DNA from: Bacillota bacterium
Lineage (GTDB): Bacteria; Bacillota; Clostridia; Lachnospirales; Anaerotignaceae
Assembly: GCA_021768705.1 (NCBI GenBank)
Contig: JAETUG010000019.1
Coordinates: 1 to 34,511, forward strand
Direction of reading: 5' to 3'
DNA: 34,511 bases
The notes beneath the pieces were generated by a model, which did not search any database, had not been told where the DNA came from, and was given only the letters and a program-made list of their open reading frames with translations. The position numbers and the translations under genes are program-made. Shown one piece after another: positions 7,005 to 14,329 of the stretch. How positions within the stretch are numbered: the stretch's first letter is position 1; each line of letters begins with the position of its first letter.

Positions 7005-7337
7005 TTATACTACAAACAGATCCACCATTCCCAACACAACAGATGCCGCCGCCAATACCTTCGCTGTCAAAAAGGATCTTTCGCTTTTGCCGCAAATCTT
7101 TACCAGCAGCGCAATCACAGCAATGGCACCAAATCCCCAGGCGATCAACTGCTCCTTGATATAATTGGTGGGATAGCTGCTGGCCGTCATCCATGCAATC
7201 ACCATGCCCCACACTGCCATGAAGTAAAACGCAGCCTTCTGCCCTTTTTCTCCTTTTAAAAGGAACAAAAGCATCAACCCTATCACACTAATGATACTCA
7301 TTACCATAAATAAAACTAACAACAAACCTAATGCCAT
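7005..7337 (-). CDS. Small membrane protein of unknown function
   Basis: This 110-residue hydrophobic protein has a first helix at about residues 2-27 (LGLLLVLFMVMSIISVIGLMLLFLL), a second near 36-52 (AAFYFMAVWGMVIAWMT), a third near 65-82 (IAWGFGAIAVIALLVKIC) and a fourth near 92-110. A GEKGQK loop follows helix 1. The start has a GTGAGG site. It lies just past the rpsI terminator and ahead of its own terminator, so it is probably transcribed alone or by read-through from rpsI. I do not recognise the family. Confidence 0.7.
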   Translation of the reverse strand: MALGLLLVLFMVMSIISVIGLMLLFLLKGEKGQKAAFYFMAVWGMVIAWMTASSYPTNYIKEQLIAWGFGAIAVIALLVKICGKSERSFLTAKVLAAASVVLGMVDLFVV

Positions 7338-7366
7338 AATACATTCCTCACTTTCTAATTTGCTTT

Positions 7367-7372
7367 ATTATA
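7367..7372 (-). promoter_or_regulatory. Possible -10 of the 110-residue membrane protein gene
   Basis: TATAAT reads on the minus strand 30 bases before the start. The sequence upstream is the T-tract of the rpsI terminator and offers no -35, so this is weak. Confidence 0.3.
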
Positions 7373-7407
7373 AACAAAAAAGCCCAGAGTATAAATACTC
7401 TGAGCCT
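7372..7407 (-). terminator. Terminator of the rplM-rpsI operon
   Basis: A 12-bp stem (7380-7391 with 7396-7407, two G-U pairs on the minus strand) with loop TTTA is followed on the minus strand by TTTTTTGTTT, 32 bases after rpsI. Confidence 0.92.
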
Positions 7408-7438
7408 TTTGATTTGCAATATGTTCGAAAAGAACCGA

Positions 7439-7831
7439 TTATCTCTTGGAGAACTGAGGTGCTCTTCTCGCTGCTTTCAGACCGGGTTTCTTTCTTTCTT
7501 TCATACGAGGGTCTCTTGTCAGGAAGCCTGCTTTTTTCAGGGAAGGTCTGTAATCGCCATCTGCCTGAAGCAGTGCTCTGGAGATACCGTGTCTGATTGC
7601 GCCAGCCTGACCTGTGAAGCCGCCGCCGCAAACGTTAACCAGAACATCGAATTTAGCTGTTGTTTCTGTCAGTTCCAGAGGCTGACGAACAATTACTTTC
7701 AGTGTTTCCAGACCGAAATATTCATCGATGTCTCTTTTGTTGATTGTGATTTTACCGTTACCGGGTACCAGGTATACTCTAGCAACGGAAGATTTTCTTC
7801 TGCCTGTGCCGTAATATCTAGCTGCTGCCAT
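7439..7831 (-). CDS. rpsI: 30S ribosomal protein S9
   Basis: S9 is 130 residues, the usual length. It opens [15 protein letters not shown], has the [19 protein letters not shown] core, and ends in the basic tail [11 protein letters not shown], whose last residues contact P-site tRNA in the small subunit head. It lies 18 bases after rplM and shares its promoter and leader. The start at 7829-7831 has a GGAGGAAAGC site. Confidence 0.98.
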   Translation of the reverse strand: MAAARYYGTGRRKSSVARVYLVPGNGKITINKRDIDEYFGLETLKVIVRQPLELTETTAKFDVLVNVCGGGFTGQAGAIRHGISRALLQADGDYRPSLKKAGFLTRDPRMKERKKPGLKAARRAPQFSKR

Positions 7832-7849
7832 TATGCTTTCCTCCTCCGA

Positions 7850-8287
7850 TTAAAATTTGAATTCCAGTGTTTCGGGTTTCTGTGCTGCATGAGGGTGTTC
7901 TGCGCCGGCATATACATGCAGTTTGCCGAACATCTTTCTGCCCAGAGCATTTTTAGGAAGCATACCTTTTACAGCATGTTCGATTACTCTTTCGGGATGT
8001 GTTTCCAGCATTTTGTCCAGTCTTGTTTCTTTCAGACCGCCTGTCCAGCCACTGTGGTGACGGTACATTTTCTGTTCCAGTTTTTTACCTGTAACAGCAA
8101 CTTTTTCCGCATTTACGATGATAACATAGTCGCCCATGTCAGCGTTGGGTGCGTACTGAGGTTTGTTTTTACCTCTCAGAATGTTTGCAACTTCAGAAGC
8201 CAGACGGCCCAGTGTTACGCCTTCAGCATCGATCACGTACCACTTTTTTACGATGTCCGCTTCTTTGGCGATGTAAGTAGTTCTCAT
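7850..8287 (-). CDS. rplM: 50S ribosomal protein L13
   Basis: L13 (145 residues, normal) is an early-assembly large-subunit protein. Family marks are [18 protein letters not shown] near the start, the [13 protein letters not shown] stretch, [13 protein letters not shown] and [15 protein letters not shown]. It is the first gene of the rplM-rpsI operon, with a consensus promoter about 180 bases upstream and a folded leader. In several bacteria L13 represses its own mRNA through that leader, and the fold seen here suits that. The start at 8285-8287 follows an AGGAGGT site. Confidence 0.98.
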   Translation of the reverse strand: MRTTYIAKEADIVKKWYVIDAEGVTLGRLASEVANILRGKNKPQYAPNADMGDYVIIVNAEKVAVTGKKLEQKMYRHHSGWTGGLKETRLDKMLETHPERVIEHAVKGMLPKNALGRKMFGKLHVYAGAEHPHAAQKPETLEFKF

Positions 8288-8463
8288 GGTTTTTACCTCC
8301 TGTCATAATATTTTGTTTGACCCGTTGACTTCGCCATACCGCAGGAAGGATATGGTCGATCTCCATTATGCCTGCTTTCGCCTGCATAACTTATTGGGTC
8401 CCACCTTGAGAAACATATATTTAAAGCTGGTTTCAGCCTTAAAATCATATCAACAGCCCTTAT
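8288..8463 (-). promoter_or_regulatory. Structured 5' leader of rplM (L13-leader-like)
   Basis: On the minus strand a closing stem GACCC (8396-8400) pairs with GGGTC (8319-8323). Inside it a TTATGC/GCATAA stem (8384-8389 with 8366-8371) is capped by a GC-GAAA-GC mini-loop, and a CCATA/TATGG stem (8351-8355 with 8334-8338) follows. A three-way junction upstream of rplM resembles the known Firmicute L13 leader, which binds L13 for autogenous control. I paired it by hand and could not score it against a covariance model. Confidence 0.6.
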
Positions 8464-8492
8464 ATTATAATCTTCCGATTTCACCATGTCAA
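8464..8492 (-). promoter_or_regulatory. Consensus sigma-A promoter of rplM-rpsI
   Basis: The minus strand reads TTGACA (complement of 8487-8492), exactly 17 bases, then TATAAT (complement of 8464-8469). Both hexamers are perfect. It sits just past the end of truA, so rplM-rpsI is a separate transcription unit. Confidence 0.95.
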
Positions 8493-8509
8493 GAGATTTC
8501 TTTGAAAAA

Positions 8510-9259
8510 TCAAGGAAGATCATAAAAAATCTCCAGCAACGTCAGCCCTTGGGGCTCTGCCGTCTGCCCCGCCTTGGTGCGGTCTTTGCCTTCGATGACG
8601 CCTGCCACCTTTTCGGGCGGGATTTTCCCCATGCCGACCGCCAACAGTGTCCCTGCAATGATACGCACCATATTATAAAGGAAGCCGTCCCCCGTCACAA
8701 GAATCCGCACACTCTCTCCTAAGCGTTCCACATGGCAGTCATAAATCGTTCTGACCGTAGTGGAAACCTGAGCACCTGCGGCGCAGAAAGCGGCAAAATC
8801 ATGAGTTCCAAGAAAGGCTTTCGCCCCCTCGTTCATTTTATCGATATCCAAAGGCTTCTGCACATAGGCAGAATACAGCCGTTCCTTAGGGTTCTTCACC
8901 GGTGCATTCCAGAAACGATATTCGTAGGTCTTTTTTACACAGTCAAAACGGGGATGGAATTCCGCCGAAACCTCCTCCGCCTTCGTTACAATGATATCCG
9001 CCGGCAAAAAAGAGCGGATCGCCAGAGGGATCTTTTCCACAGGTATGGTTGTCTCTACATCAATAATGGCTCTCTGTCCCAATGCATGAACGCCTGCATC
9101 CGTACGGCTTGCGCCAATGCATTCCAGTTCAGGGTCTTTAAACAGTTGCCGCAGGGCTTTTGTCAGTTCCCCCTCCACCGTAACGACGTCTGGATTTTTC
9201 TGTTTCTGCCAGCCGGAATACTGCGTTCCATCGTATGCAATCGTCAGTAAGATCCTCAT
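8510..9259 (-). CDS. truA: tRNA pseudouridine(38-40) synthase
   Basis: TruA (249 residues) converts uridines 38-40 of the tRNA anticodon arm to pseudouridine. The opening ILLTIAYDGTQYSGWQKQ and the catalytic loop ASRTDAGVHALGQ, with its nucleophilic Asp, are diagnostic. Later marks are YEYRFWN, HDFAAFCAAG and GDGFLYNMVRIIAGTLL. The start overlaps the stop of the acyltransferase gene by four bases (9256-9259), so translation is coupled. Placement after ecfA1-ecfA2-ecfT and before rplM-rpsI is the standard Firmicute order; the two genes inserted between ecfT and truA here are extra. Confidence 0.97.
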   Translation of the reverse strand: MRILLTIAYDGTQYSGWQKQKNPDVVTVEGELTKALRQLFKDPELECIGASRTDAGVHALGQRAIIDVETTIPVEKIPLAIRSFLPADIIVTKAEEVSAEFHPRFDCVKKTYEYRFWNAPVKNPKERLYSAYVQKPLDIDKMNEGAKAFLGTHDFAAFCAAGAQVSTTVRTIYDCHVERLGESVRILVTGDGFLYNMVRIIAGTLLAVGMGKIPPEKVAGVIEGKDRTKAGQTAEPQGLTLLEIFYDLP

Positions 9260-10284
9260 TTTCCTTCGCCGCCTTTCTTTCGATCAAAAATCACCGCTGC
9301 CCCAAAGGCTCCGCCCCAGCAAAGCACCCATCGCAGCAAAAATCCCACGCTCAGTCCAATACCAAGAAAATGCAGTAATCTATCCTGCACAAAATACAGC
9401 CAGATGCCATGATATAAATAAATATAAAAACTGAATTTGTCCACAGCTTTCATACATGGAATCCCAAAAAATCTTTCCGCCAACCGCAGTCCCAGCCAGT
9501 AAAATGCCAAAGTCGCAAAAAATACATATAAAGTATGTACATCTTCCAAAAAAGATACCCACACCAGACCTCTGGTATTGGCATACGCCAGCAGACCATC
9601 TGCCAGCAGGAACAGCACAAAGCCCCACAGGATCAACTTTCTGTTCTTTTCCACGCCCTCTCGGAACGCATCGTAATATTTTCCTGCATAGCAGCCCAGC
9701 ACCCAGTACGCCAGATAGGATGTGAACACCCTGTCATTATAAGGAAACACTGTTTCCGGAGAGAGCAGGGCGATCATGGAAGGCAGTCCTCCATGGAACA
9801 AACGCATCAGCAGTACCGATGCCACTGCCGCCAGCCAAAAGTCCACCTTTTCCACCATCTGCCGCCACAGAGGCATCAGCAGATAAAACTGAAACAGTAT
9901 GATGATAAAGTAAAAGGGGGATACCATATTGCCCAGAGCCAGGGATTTTAGCAGAAATCCCCCATCAAACCGATAATATCCCAGCCAGATCAGCCCGAAA
10001 TAGGAAATCACCGTGGCAATGATATAGGGGATGCCGATTTTTTTGATACGCCCCCAAAGGAAATGCCCATAGTGAAAATGGTCTTTCATGCCACGGAAAA
10101 ATTTCAGTGCAGACAAAAACAAAAAGCCCTGCACCACGAAAGCAGACAGCCGCCAGGGCAGAAAAATTGCCGCAAATTGCAGACTGTCCTTCTGTAAGCC
10201 TGTCACCGCCGGTGAGCAGATATGGATAAACATCACCAGCAGGCATAATACCGTATTCAAAAATGAAATCTCCTGCTTTCGCAT
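9256..10284 (-). CDS. Acyltransferase 3 family integral membrane protein
   Basis: This 342-residue polytopic protein has about ten membrane helices. It resembles the acyltransferase 3 (OafA/WecH-type) family, which moves acyl groups onto cell-surface sugars, peptidoglycan or lipids. The N-terminal MRKQEISFLNTVLCLLVMFIH carries the characteristic histidine in helix 1 (His21). The middle has GRIKKIGIPYI, and the last helices include SFYIYLYHGIWLYF. The start has a GGAGGAAACACC site. Neighbours are a broken DUF554 gene upstream and truA downstream, neither of which explains its acceptor. It appears inserted into an otherwise conserved ecf-truA gene order. Confidence 0.82.
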   Translation of the reverse strand: MRKQEISFLNTVLCLLVMFIHICSPAVTGLQKDSLQFAAIFLPWRLSAFVVQGFLFLSALKFFRGMKDHFHYGHFLWGRIKKIGIPYIIATVISYFGLIWLGYYRFDGGFLLKSLALGNMVSPFYFIIILFQFYLLMPLWRQMVEKVDFWLAAVASVLLMRLFHGGLPSMIALLSPETVFPYNDRVFTSYLAYWVLGCYAGKYYDAFREGVEKNRKLILWGFVLFLLADGLLAYANTRGLVWVSFLEDVHTLYVFFATLAFYWLGLRLAERFFGIPCMKAVDKFSFYIYLYHGIWLYFVQDRLLHFLGIGLSVGFLLRWVLCWGGAFGAAVIFDRKKGGEGK

Positions 10285-10322
10285 GGTGTTTCCTCCTTTC
10301 TGCTCGTTTTTTCATCCTATCT

Positions 10323-11002
10323 TTACGGTAAAAATGCCCATGCCACCGCAAACACGATCGCCGGTAGGAAATTCGCCACCTTTACCTTCTTTCCAAAAAC
10401 AAGATTCAGCCCCACGCAGAAGATCATGATAGACCCTACCAAGGATAGATTGGATAGAGCCGCCGTGCCAGCAGGGTCACAATCCCCTGAAAGATTCCCA
10501 CAGGGATAGCGGAAAACACGCAGCCCTTCCCCATGGAAACAGTCATCACAAACACAATAATCAAGTCCAGGATCGCCTTCGCCGCCAAAATGCCGTAGTC
10601 TCCGTAAATCCCATCCTTGATGAAGCCAACCACAGCCATCGCCCCGATGCAGACAGTCAAAGATGTTGTTACAAAGGCATCTACAAAGCTGTTGTCGCCG
10701 CCGCTGCCAGTTTTTTCTTTCAGCCAGGTACCGAATTTTTCCATCTTTCCTTCAATATCCATCCATTCTCCTGTCAGTGCTCCCAGCGCCATGGTGATAA
10801 TCATCATCATAGAACCGCCGCTGACGATCGCTCCCTCCTGTATGGACAGCATTTCCTCCATGGTTCCGCCAATGCCCAGCATCATCACGCAAATGCCAAC
10901 GGCCATCATCAGAATATCCTGATACCGCACCTTTACGCTGCGCCCCAAAAGCAGGCCAAGGATGATCGCTCCTACATTGATAATCGTTCCCAAACCTACC
11001 AT
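10323..11002 (-). pseudogene. DUF554 family membrane protein, disrupted by deletion and frameshift
   Basis: The first frame (11002 down to 10436) starts MVGLGTIINVGAIILGLLLG, has the family's GALTGEWMDIE and DAFVTTSLTVCIGAMAVVGF stretches, and breaks off at FQGIVTLLARRLYPIYPW. The missing end is still there in another frame, from about 10469 to 10323: GTAALSNLSLVGSIMIFCVG, then LNLVFGKKVKVANFLPAIVF and AVAWAFLP. Intact relatives carry roughly 8-12 more residues between TLLA and LSNLS, so a small out-of-frame deletion near 10465-10475 is likely. DUF554 proteins are uncharacterised inner-membrane proteins. The start at 11002 has only a weak GGGTGG site. The truncated 188-residue product might still be made but lacks the last helices. 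Confidence 0.85.
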
Positions 11003-11025
11003 AGTTCCACCCTTTTCTTTTGTTT

Positions 11026-11058
11026 TTTGAAAAAGCACCCTCCAGTGGAGAGTGCTTT
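11026..11058 (-). terminator. Terminator directly after ecfT
   Basis: A 12-bp stem (11032-11043 with 11047-11058, one G-U pair on the minus strand), 3-base loop, then TTTTTC and A-rich sequence on the minus strand. It starts six bases after the ecfT stop and should reduce transcription of the DUF554, acyltransferase and truA genes behind it. Confidence 0.8.
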
Positions 11059-11063
11059 GTCTT

Positions 11064-11888
11064 TTAAATGATAAAAGGCACTGCCTTTGCAACAAATCGC
11101 AATCCAACGATCACTACAGCATAAACCACCAAGATGCCTGCCGCACGGTAATCACTACCCTTCATCTTCATCATATTCATTCTGGTACGGTGTTCATCCC
11201 CATGATAGCATCTTGCTTCCATGGCCATAGCCAGCTCCTCCGCTCTACGGAAAGCAGAGATAAATAAAGGCACCAGAATAGGGATCAGAGCTTTCGCCTT
11301 CTGGATCAGATTGCCGGTATCAAAATCGGCCCCCCTTGCCTGCTGTGCTTTCATGATCTTGTCTGTTTCATCCAGCAGCGTAGGGATAAAACGCAGAGCA
11401 ATGGTCATCATCATGGCAATCTCATGGGCAGGCACACCAATCTTTTTGAAAGGCTTCAGGATGTACTCAATGGCATCCGTCAGCTGAATGGGCGTTGTTG
11501 TCAATGTCAAAATCGAAGACCCGATGATCAACAGAACCAATCGCACGCACATCTTGATCGCCAAAAGTACACCTTCCATAGTGATGCTAAAAATGCCCAC
11601 TTTCATCAGCACAGTCTCCCCCCGTGTCATAAACAGGTTGATAAATGCCGTAAACAAGATGATGATCATGATGCTTTTCAGCCCTTTGAGCATAAATTTC
11701 AAAGGCACCTTGGATGCTTTGATCACCAGCCCCATAGAGGCAATGACAAATAAATAGCCAATAAAGGTATTCACAAAAAACAATGTTACGATAAAAATAA
11801 ATGTAATCGTCAGCTTCAGCCTAGCGTCCATTCTATGAATGGGAGATTCCGCAGGATAATACTGACCGATAGTAATGTCTCTAATCAT
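11064..11888 (-). CDS. ecfT: Energy-coupling factor transporter transmembrane protein EcfT
   Basis: EcfT (274 residues) is the membrane scaffold that couples the two ATPases to exchangeable substrate-binding S components for vitamins or metals. It opens IGQYYPAESPIHRMDARLKL, then has about five membrane helices. The two coupling-helix motifs that dock into the ATPases are visible: AQQARGADF and AMEARCYHG, the second having ARC in place of ARG. The start overlaps ecfA2 by four bases (11885-11888). No S-component gene lies in the window, so this is the housekeeping group II module that serves S proteins encoded elsewhere. Confidence 0.96.
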   Translation of the reverse strand: MIRDITIGQYYPAESPIHRMDARLKLTITFIFIVTLFFVNTFIGYLFVIASMGLVIKASKVPLKFMLKGLKSIMIIILFTAFINLFMTRGETVLMKVGIFSITMEGVLLAIKMCVRLVLLIIGSSILTLTTTPIQLTDAIEYILKPFKKIGVPAHEIAMMMTIALRFIPTLLDETDKIMKAQQARGADFDTGNLIQKAKALIPILVPLFISAFRRAEELAMAMEARCYHGDEHRTRMNMMKMKGSDYRAAGILVVYAVVIVGLRFVAKAVPFII

Positions 11889-12742
11889 GCTTTCACCTGC
11901 TTTACCAATTTCAACAGGGCTTCTTTGGCTTCTTCCACAGTGTAAACATCTGTGGGCACATCATAACCCCTTTCCTTCAGCTGTGCAAAAACGTAACTCA
12001 CCTGCGGTGCCGCCAGACCCATTTTTTCCAATTCCATAGGATGAGAGAAAATTTCTCTGGGCGTCCCCGTCATGGCTACCTGTCCTCTGTGCATCACAAT
12101 GATACGGTCAACCAGCTTCGCCACGTCTTCCATGCTATGGCTTACCAGAATGACTGTGATGCCTCTTTCTTCATGCAATTTGCGGATAGCTGCCAGGATT
12201 TCATCCCGCCCTTTGGGATCCAGACCTGCGGTAGGCTCGTCCAAAATCAGTACTTCCGGATTCATTGCCAAAACTCCCGCAATGGCTACACGGCGTTTCT
12301 GACCGCCGGAAAGCTCGAAGGGCGATTTTTCATAAAGCTCTGGGCTGATGCCTACGATATCCAGTGCCGCAACGACGCCTTCGTGGATCTGTTCTTTTGT
12401 CCAGCCCAGATTTGTAGGGCCAAAGGCAACGTCTTTATACACGGTCATTTCAAAAAGCTGATATTCGGGATACTGAAAGGCCAGACCGATCCGTCTGCGA
12501 ACTTCCTTCAGCTTTGCTTTGTCTTTATGGATATTTTCATTATCCAGCAAAATTTCGCCCTGGGTAGGAGAAATAATGCCGTTCAGATGCTGGATCAGTG
12601 TGGACTTGCCGGAGCCGGTGTGCCCGATCAGACCAATAAATTCCCCAGTCTGGATTTCGACGTTCACATCGTTCAGTGCCACTTTTTCGAAGGCCGTCCC
12701 TTCGTTATAAACGTGGGTCAAATGGCTGATTTTAATTGACAT
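11885..12742 (-). CDS. ecfA2: Energy-coupling factor transporter ATPase EcfA2
   Basis: EcfA2 (285 residues) is one of the two ABC ATPases of the ECF transporter. The Walker A motif GHTGSGKST is at 40-48, the Q-loop is [22 protein letters not shown], the signature is LSGGQKRR, Walker B is [13 protein letters not shown] and the switch is SHSMEDV. The YPEYQLF Q-loop is characteristic of the A2 subunit. The gene overlaps ecfA1 by 25 bases and ecfT by four. Confidence 0.96.
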   Translation of the reverse strand: MSIKISHLTHVYNEGTAFEKVALNDVNVEIQTGEFIGLIGHTGSGKSTLIQHLNGIISPTQGEILLDNENIHKDKAKLKEVRRRIGLAFQYPEYQLFEMTVYKDVAFGPTNLGWTKEQIHEGVVAALDIVGISPELYEKSPFELSGGQKRRVAIAGVLAMNPEVLILDEPTAGLDPKGRDEILAAIRKLHEERGITVILVSHSMEDVAKLVDRIIVMHRGQVAMTGTPREIFSHPMELEKMGLAAPQVSYVFAQLKERGYDVPTDVYTVEEAKEALLKLVKQVKA

Positions 12743-13584
12743 ACTGCACCTACCATTTCTTCGATCGTTAAAATATCCGCGGGCAGATCGATTCCCTCTT
12801 TTCGCAGCAGATATGTGACTTCTGTCACCTGAGGTACGTCCAGCCCGTACTCCTTCAGTTTATCCACCTGCACGAAAATTTCTCTTGGCGTTCCCTGCAT
12901 CACCAGGTCGCCGTCATCGATGACATACACTCTATCCCCACGAACTGCTTCGTCCATGTAATGTGTGATAAGGATGATGGTAATGCCTTCTTCTTTATTC
13001 AAACGCTCAATGGTTTCCATAACATCTTTCCGGCCTACAGGGTCCAGCATGGCTGTCGGCTCGTCCAAAACAATACAGTCAGGCTTCATCGCCAGAACGC
13101 CTGCAATGGCAATTCTCTGCTTCTGCCCACCGGAAAGCTTAGAGGGCGTATACGCAGCAAATTCGCTCATGCGTACTGTTTCCAAGGCTTCATCCACTCG
13201 AATTCTGATTTCTTCAGAAGGAACACCCATATTTTCGGGGCCAAATGCGATGTCTTCCTCTACCACTGTTGCAACCAGCTGGTTGTCCGGGTTCTGGAAC
13301 ACCATGCCTGCACTCTGGCGGATATCCCAGACATGACCTTCTTCCTGTGTGTTCATGCCTTTTACCCAAAGGGTTCCACCTGTAGGCTGCAGCAGCGCAT
13401 TGATGTGCTTGGCAAATGTAGATTTACCGGAACCATTGTGACCCAAAACCACAACGAACTCCCCTTTTTCGATCTCAATGTCCACCTGTTTCAAGGCAGC
13501 CACTTTATGTTCTTCGGTGCCGTGGTCGGTTTCTATCACTTTGGTGTATTCATAAGTCAGACCTTCGGCCTTCACCATTTTCAT
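12718..13584 (-). CDS. ecfA1: Energy-coupling factor transporter ATPase EcfA1
   Basis: EcfA1 (288 residues) pairs with EcfA2 in the ECF transporter. Walker [10 protein letters not shown] is at 48-56, the Q-loop is [22 protein letters not shown] (the A1-type NPDNQ), the signature LSGGQKQR, Walker [14 protein letters not shown] and the switch ITHYMDEA. Residues 16-30 ([15 protein letters not shown]) form a charged insert before the core. The chosen start at 13582-13584 follows AGGTG; an open extension to 13635 begins [10 protein letters not shown] without a good site. It is the first gene of the operon, 72 bases after the promoter -10. Confidence 0.95.
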   Translation of the reverse strand: MKMVKAEGLTYEYTKVIETDHGTEEHKVAALKQVDIEIEKGEFVVVLGHNGSGKSTFAKHINALLQPTGGTLWVKGMNTQEEGHVWDIRQSAGMVFQNPDNQLVATVVEEDIAFGPENMGVPSEEIRIRVDEALETVRMSEFAAYTPSKLSGGQKQRIAIAGVLAMKPDCIVLDEPTAMLDPVGRKDVMETIERLNKEEGITIILITHYMDEAVRGDRVYVIDDGDLVMQGTPREIFVQVDKLKEYGLDVPQVTEVTYLLRKEGIDLPADILTIEEMVGAVCQLKSAI

Positions 13585-13655
13585 ATTTTCACCTATTTCT
13601 ATGGCAGATTTTCCGCCTTCCAAAGTCCATGGCATAAATGCTCACAGCTATCGAT

Positions 13656-13684
13656 ATGATACGTTTTTTTCAACAAAAAGTCAA
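13656..13684 (-). promoter_or_regulatory. Promoter of the ecfA1-ecfA2-ecfT operon
   Basis: The minus strand reads TTGACT (complement of 13679-13684), 17 bases, then TATCAT (complement of 13656-13661). It is one mismatch from consensus in each hexamer. Confidence 0.85.
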
Positions 13685-13814
13685 TAGAAACAGCAGAATT
13701 GCCGCCTTTTCTCCCCTATTGTATCGAAACGATCCTCTCCAAAATTTTACTGTCTGTAATCGTAAGAAAACTGTTCGTTTTTCGACACATATCCGTAATA
13801 AAACTGCAATCCCC

Positions 13815-13847
13815 CTGTAACCAACCTGTTAGGCTGCTGTAACCTAC
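13815..13847 (+). promoter_or_regulatory. Three 11-bp-phased CTGT repeats (PhoB/OmpR-like box)
   Basis: The 33 bases divide exactly into CTGTAACCAAC, CTGTTAGGCTG and CTGTAACCTAC. The last unit overlaps the -35 position of the following gene. Direct repeats with 11-bp phase that replace a -35 are the hallmark of PhoB/OmpR-class response regulators (E. coli PhoB boxes are CTGTCAT repeated every 11 bp). The regulator is not in the window. Confidence 0.6.
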
Positions 13848-13861
13848 GGAAGAAATATTTG

Positions 13862-13870
13862 TGCTATGAT
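13862..13870 (+). promoter_or_regulatory. Extended -10 of the 66-residue peptide gene
   Basis: TGC followed by TATGAT (13865-13870) forms an extended -10, 57 bases before the start codon. There is no consensus -35; the phased CTGT repeats occupy that place. Confidence 0.65.
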
Positions 13871-13926
13871 AGAGTTACAAAAGAACACAACTGAAACACA
13901 AATCCCATGTAAAGGAGGAGACATCT

Positions 13927-14127
13927 ATGAAACAATTCGTATGTAACTTATTCACCATGGCAGCAGTCGCTTTTACTCTTTCTTTTTGTACCGGGATGTC
14001 TATCTCCCTCATGTATCAGGAGCATCAGACATTAAAGCCCTTCCTGGCAGCGCAGCAGACGGTGCAGGAGGACGCGGCGGTACTTTCAGCTGCTGATTTT
14101 GATACGGCTGATCCCGATTTTTCGTAA
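13927..14127 (+). CDS. Small single-pass membrane or exported peptide, unknown function
   Basis: This 66-residue product has a basic start (MKQFVCNLF), a hydrophobic helix at about 9-30 (FTMAAVAFTLSFCTGMSISLMY) and an acidic, unstructured-looking tail (VQEDAAVLSAADFDTADPDFS). LSFC at 18-21 is not a proper lipobox. It has an AAAGGAGGAG ribosome site, its own promoter region and a terminator, so it is a real one-gene transcript. Its promoter shares an unusual element with that of the exported protein at 14330, which suggests co-regulation. I do not recognise a family. Confidence 0.75.
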   Translation: MKQFVCNLFTMAAVAFTLSFCTGMSISLMYQEHQTLKPFLAAQQTVQEDAAVLSAADFDTADPDFS

Positions 14128-14152
14128 GAATAAATTCTAATCTCTCCCTTTG

Positions 14153-14182
14153 AAAACCTCGTAGTTTACGGGGTTTTTCATT
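14153..14182 (+). terminator. Terminator of the 66-residue peptide gene
   Basis: An 11-bp stem AAAACCTCGTA/TACGGGGTTTT (14153-14163 with 14167-14177, one G-U pair), loop GTT, then TTCATTTTTCC. It lies 25 bases after the stop codon. Confidence 0.85.
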
Positions 14183-14250
14183 TTTCCTTCTTTTATTTCT
14201 TACAAATTTCTTACGATTTTTCCCCTTTTCTTAAGAAATCCTTTCGCCTT

Positions 14251-14272
14251 TTGTTATGTTCCTGTAACCTAC
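14251..14272 (+). promoter_or_regulatory. Two 11-bp-phased repeats matching those upstream of the 66-residue peptide
   Basis: TTGTTATGTTC then CTGTAACCTAC. The second unit is identical to the third unit at 13837-13847, and the first resembles the middle unit CTGTTAGGCTG. The distance from the identical unit to the -10 is 28 bases in both promoters. Further upstream, CTTAC also recurs at an 11-base step near 14200-14216. Confidence 0.6.
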
Positions 14273-14286
14273 TCCTTTCCATCTTT

Positions 14287-14295
14287 TGCTATACT
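14287..14295 (+). promoter_or_regulatory. Extended -10 of the first exported-protein gene
   Basis: TGC followed by TATACT (14290-14295), 35 bases before the start codon. As at 13862, no -35 consensus is present and a CTGT repeat takes its place. Confidence 0.65.
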
Positions 14296-14329
14296 TGTCC
14301 TACAAAGATAAATAAAGGAGGATTTTACT

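Noticed and set aside
11002-11107. Longer N-terminus for the DUF554 protein (35 extra codons)
   Set aside because: The extension overlaps the ecfT terminator hairpin and is unlike the family start MVGLGTIINVG.
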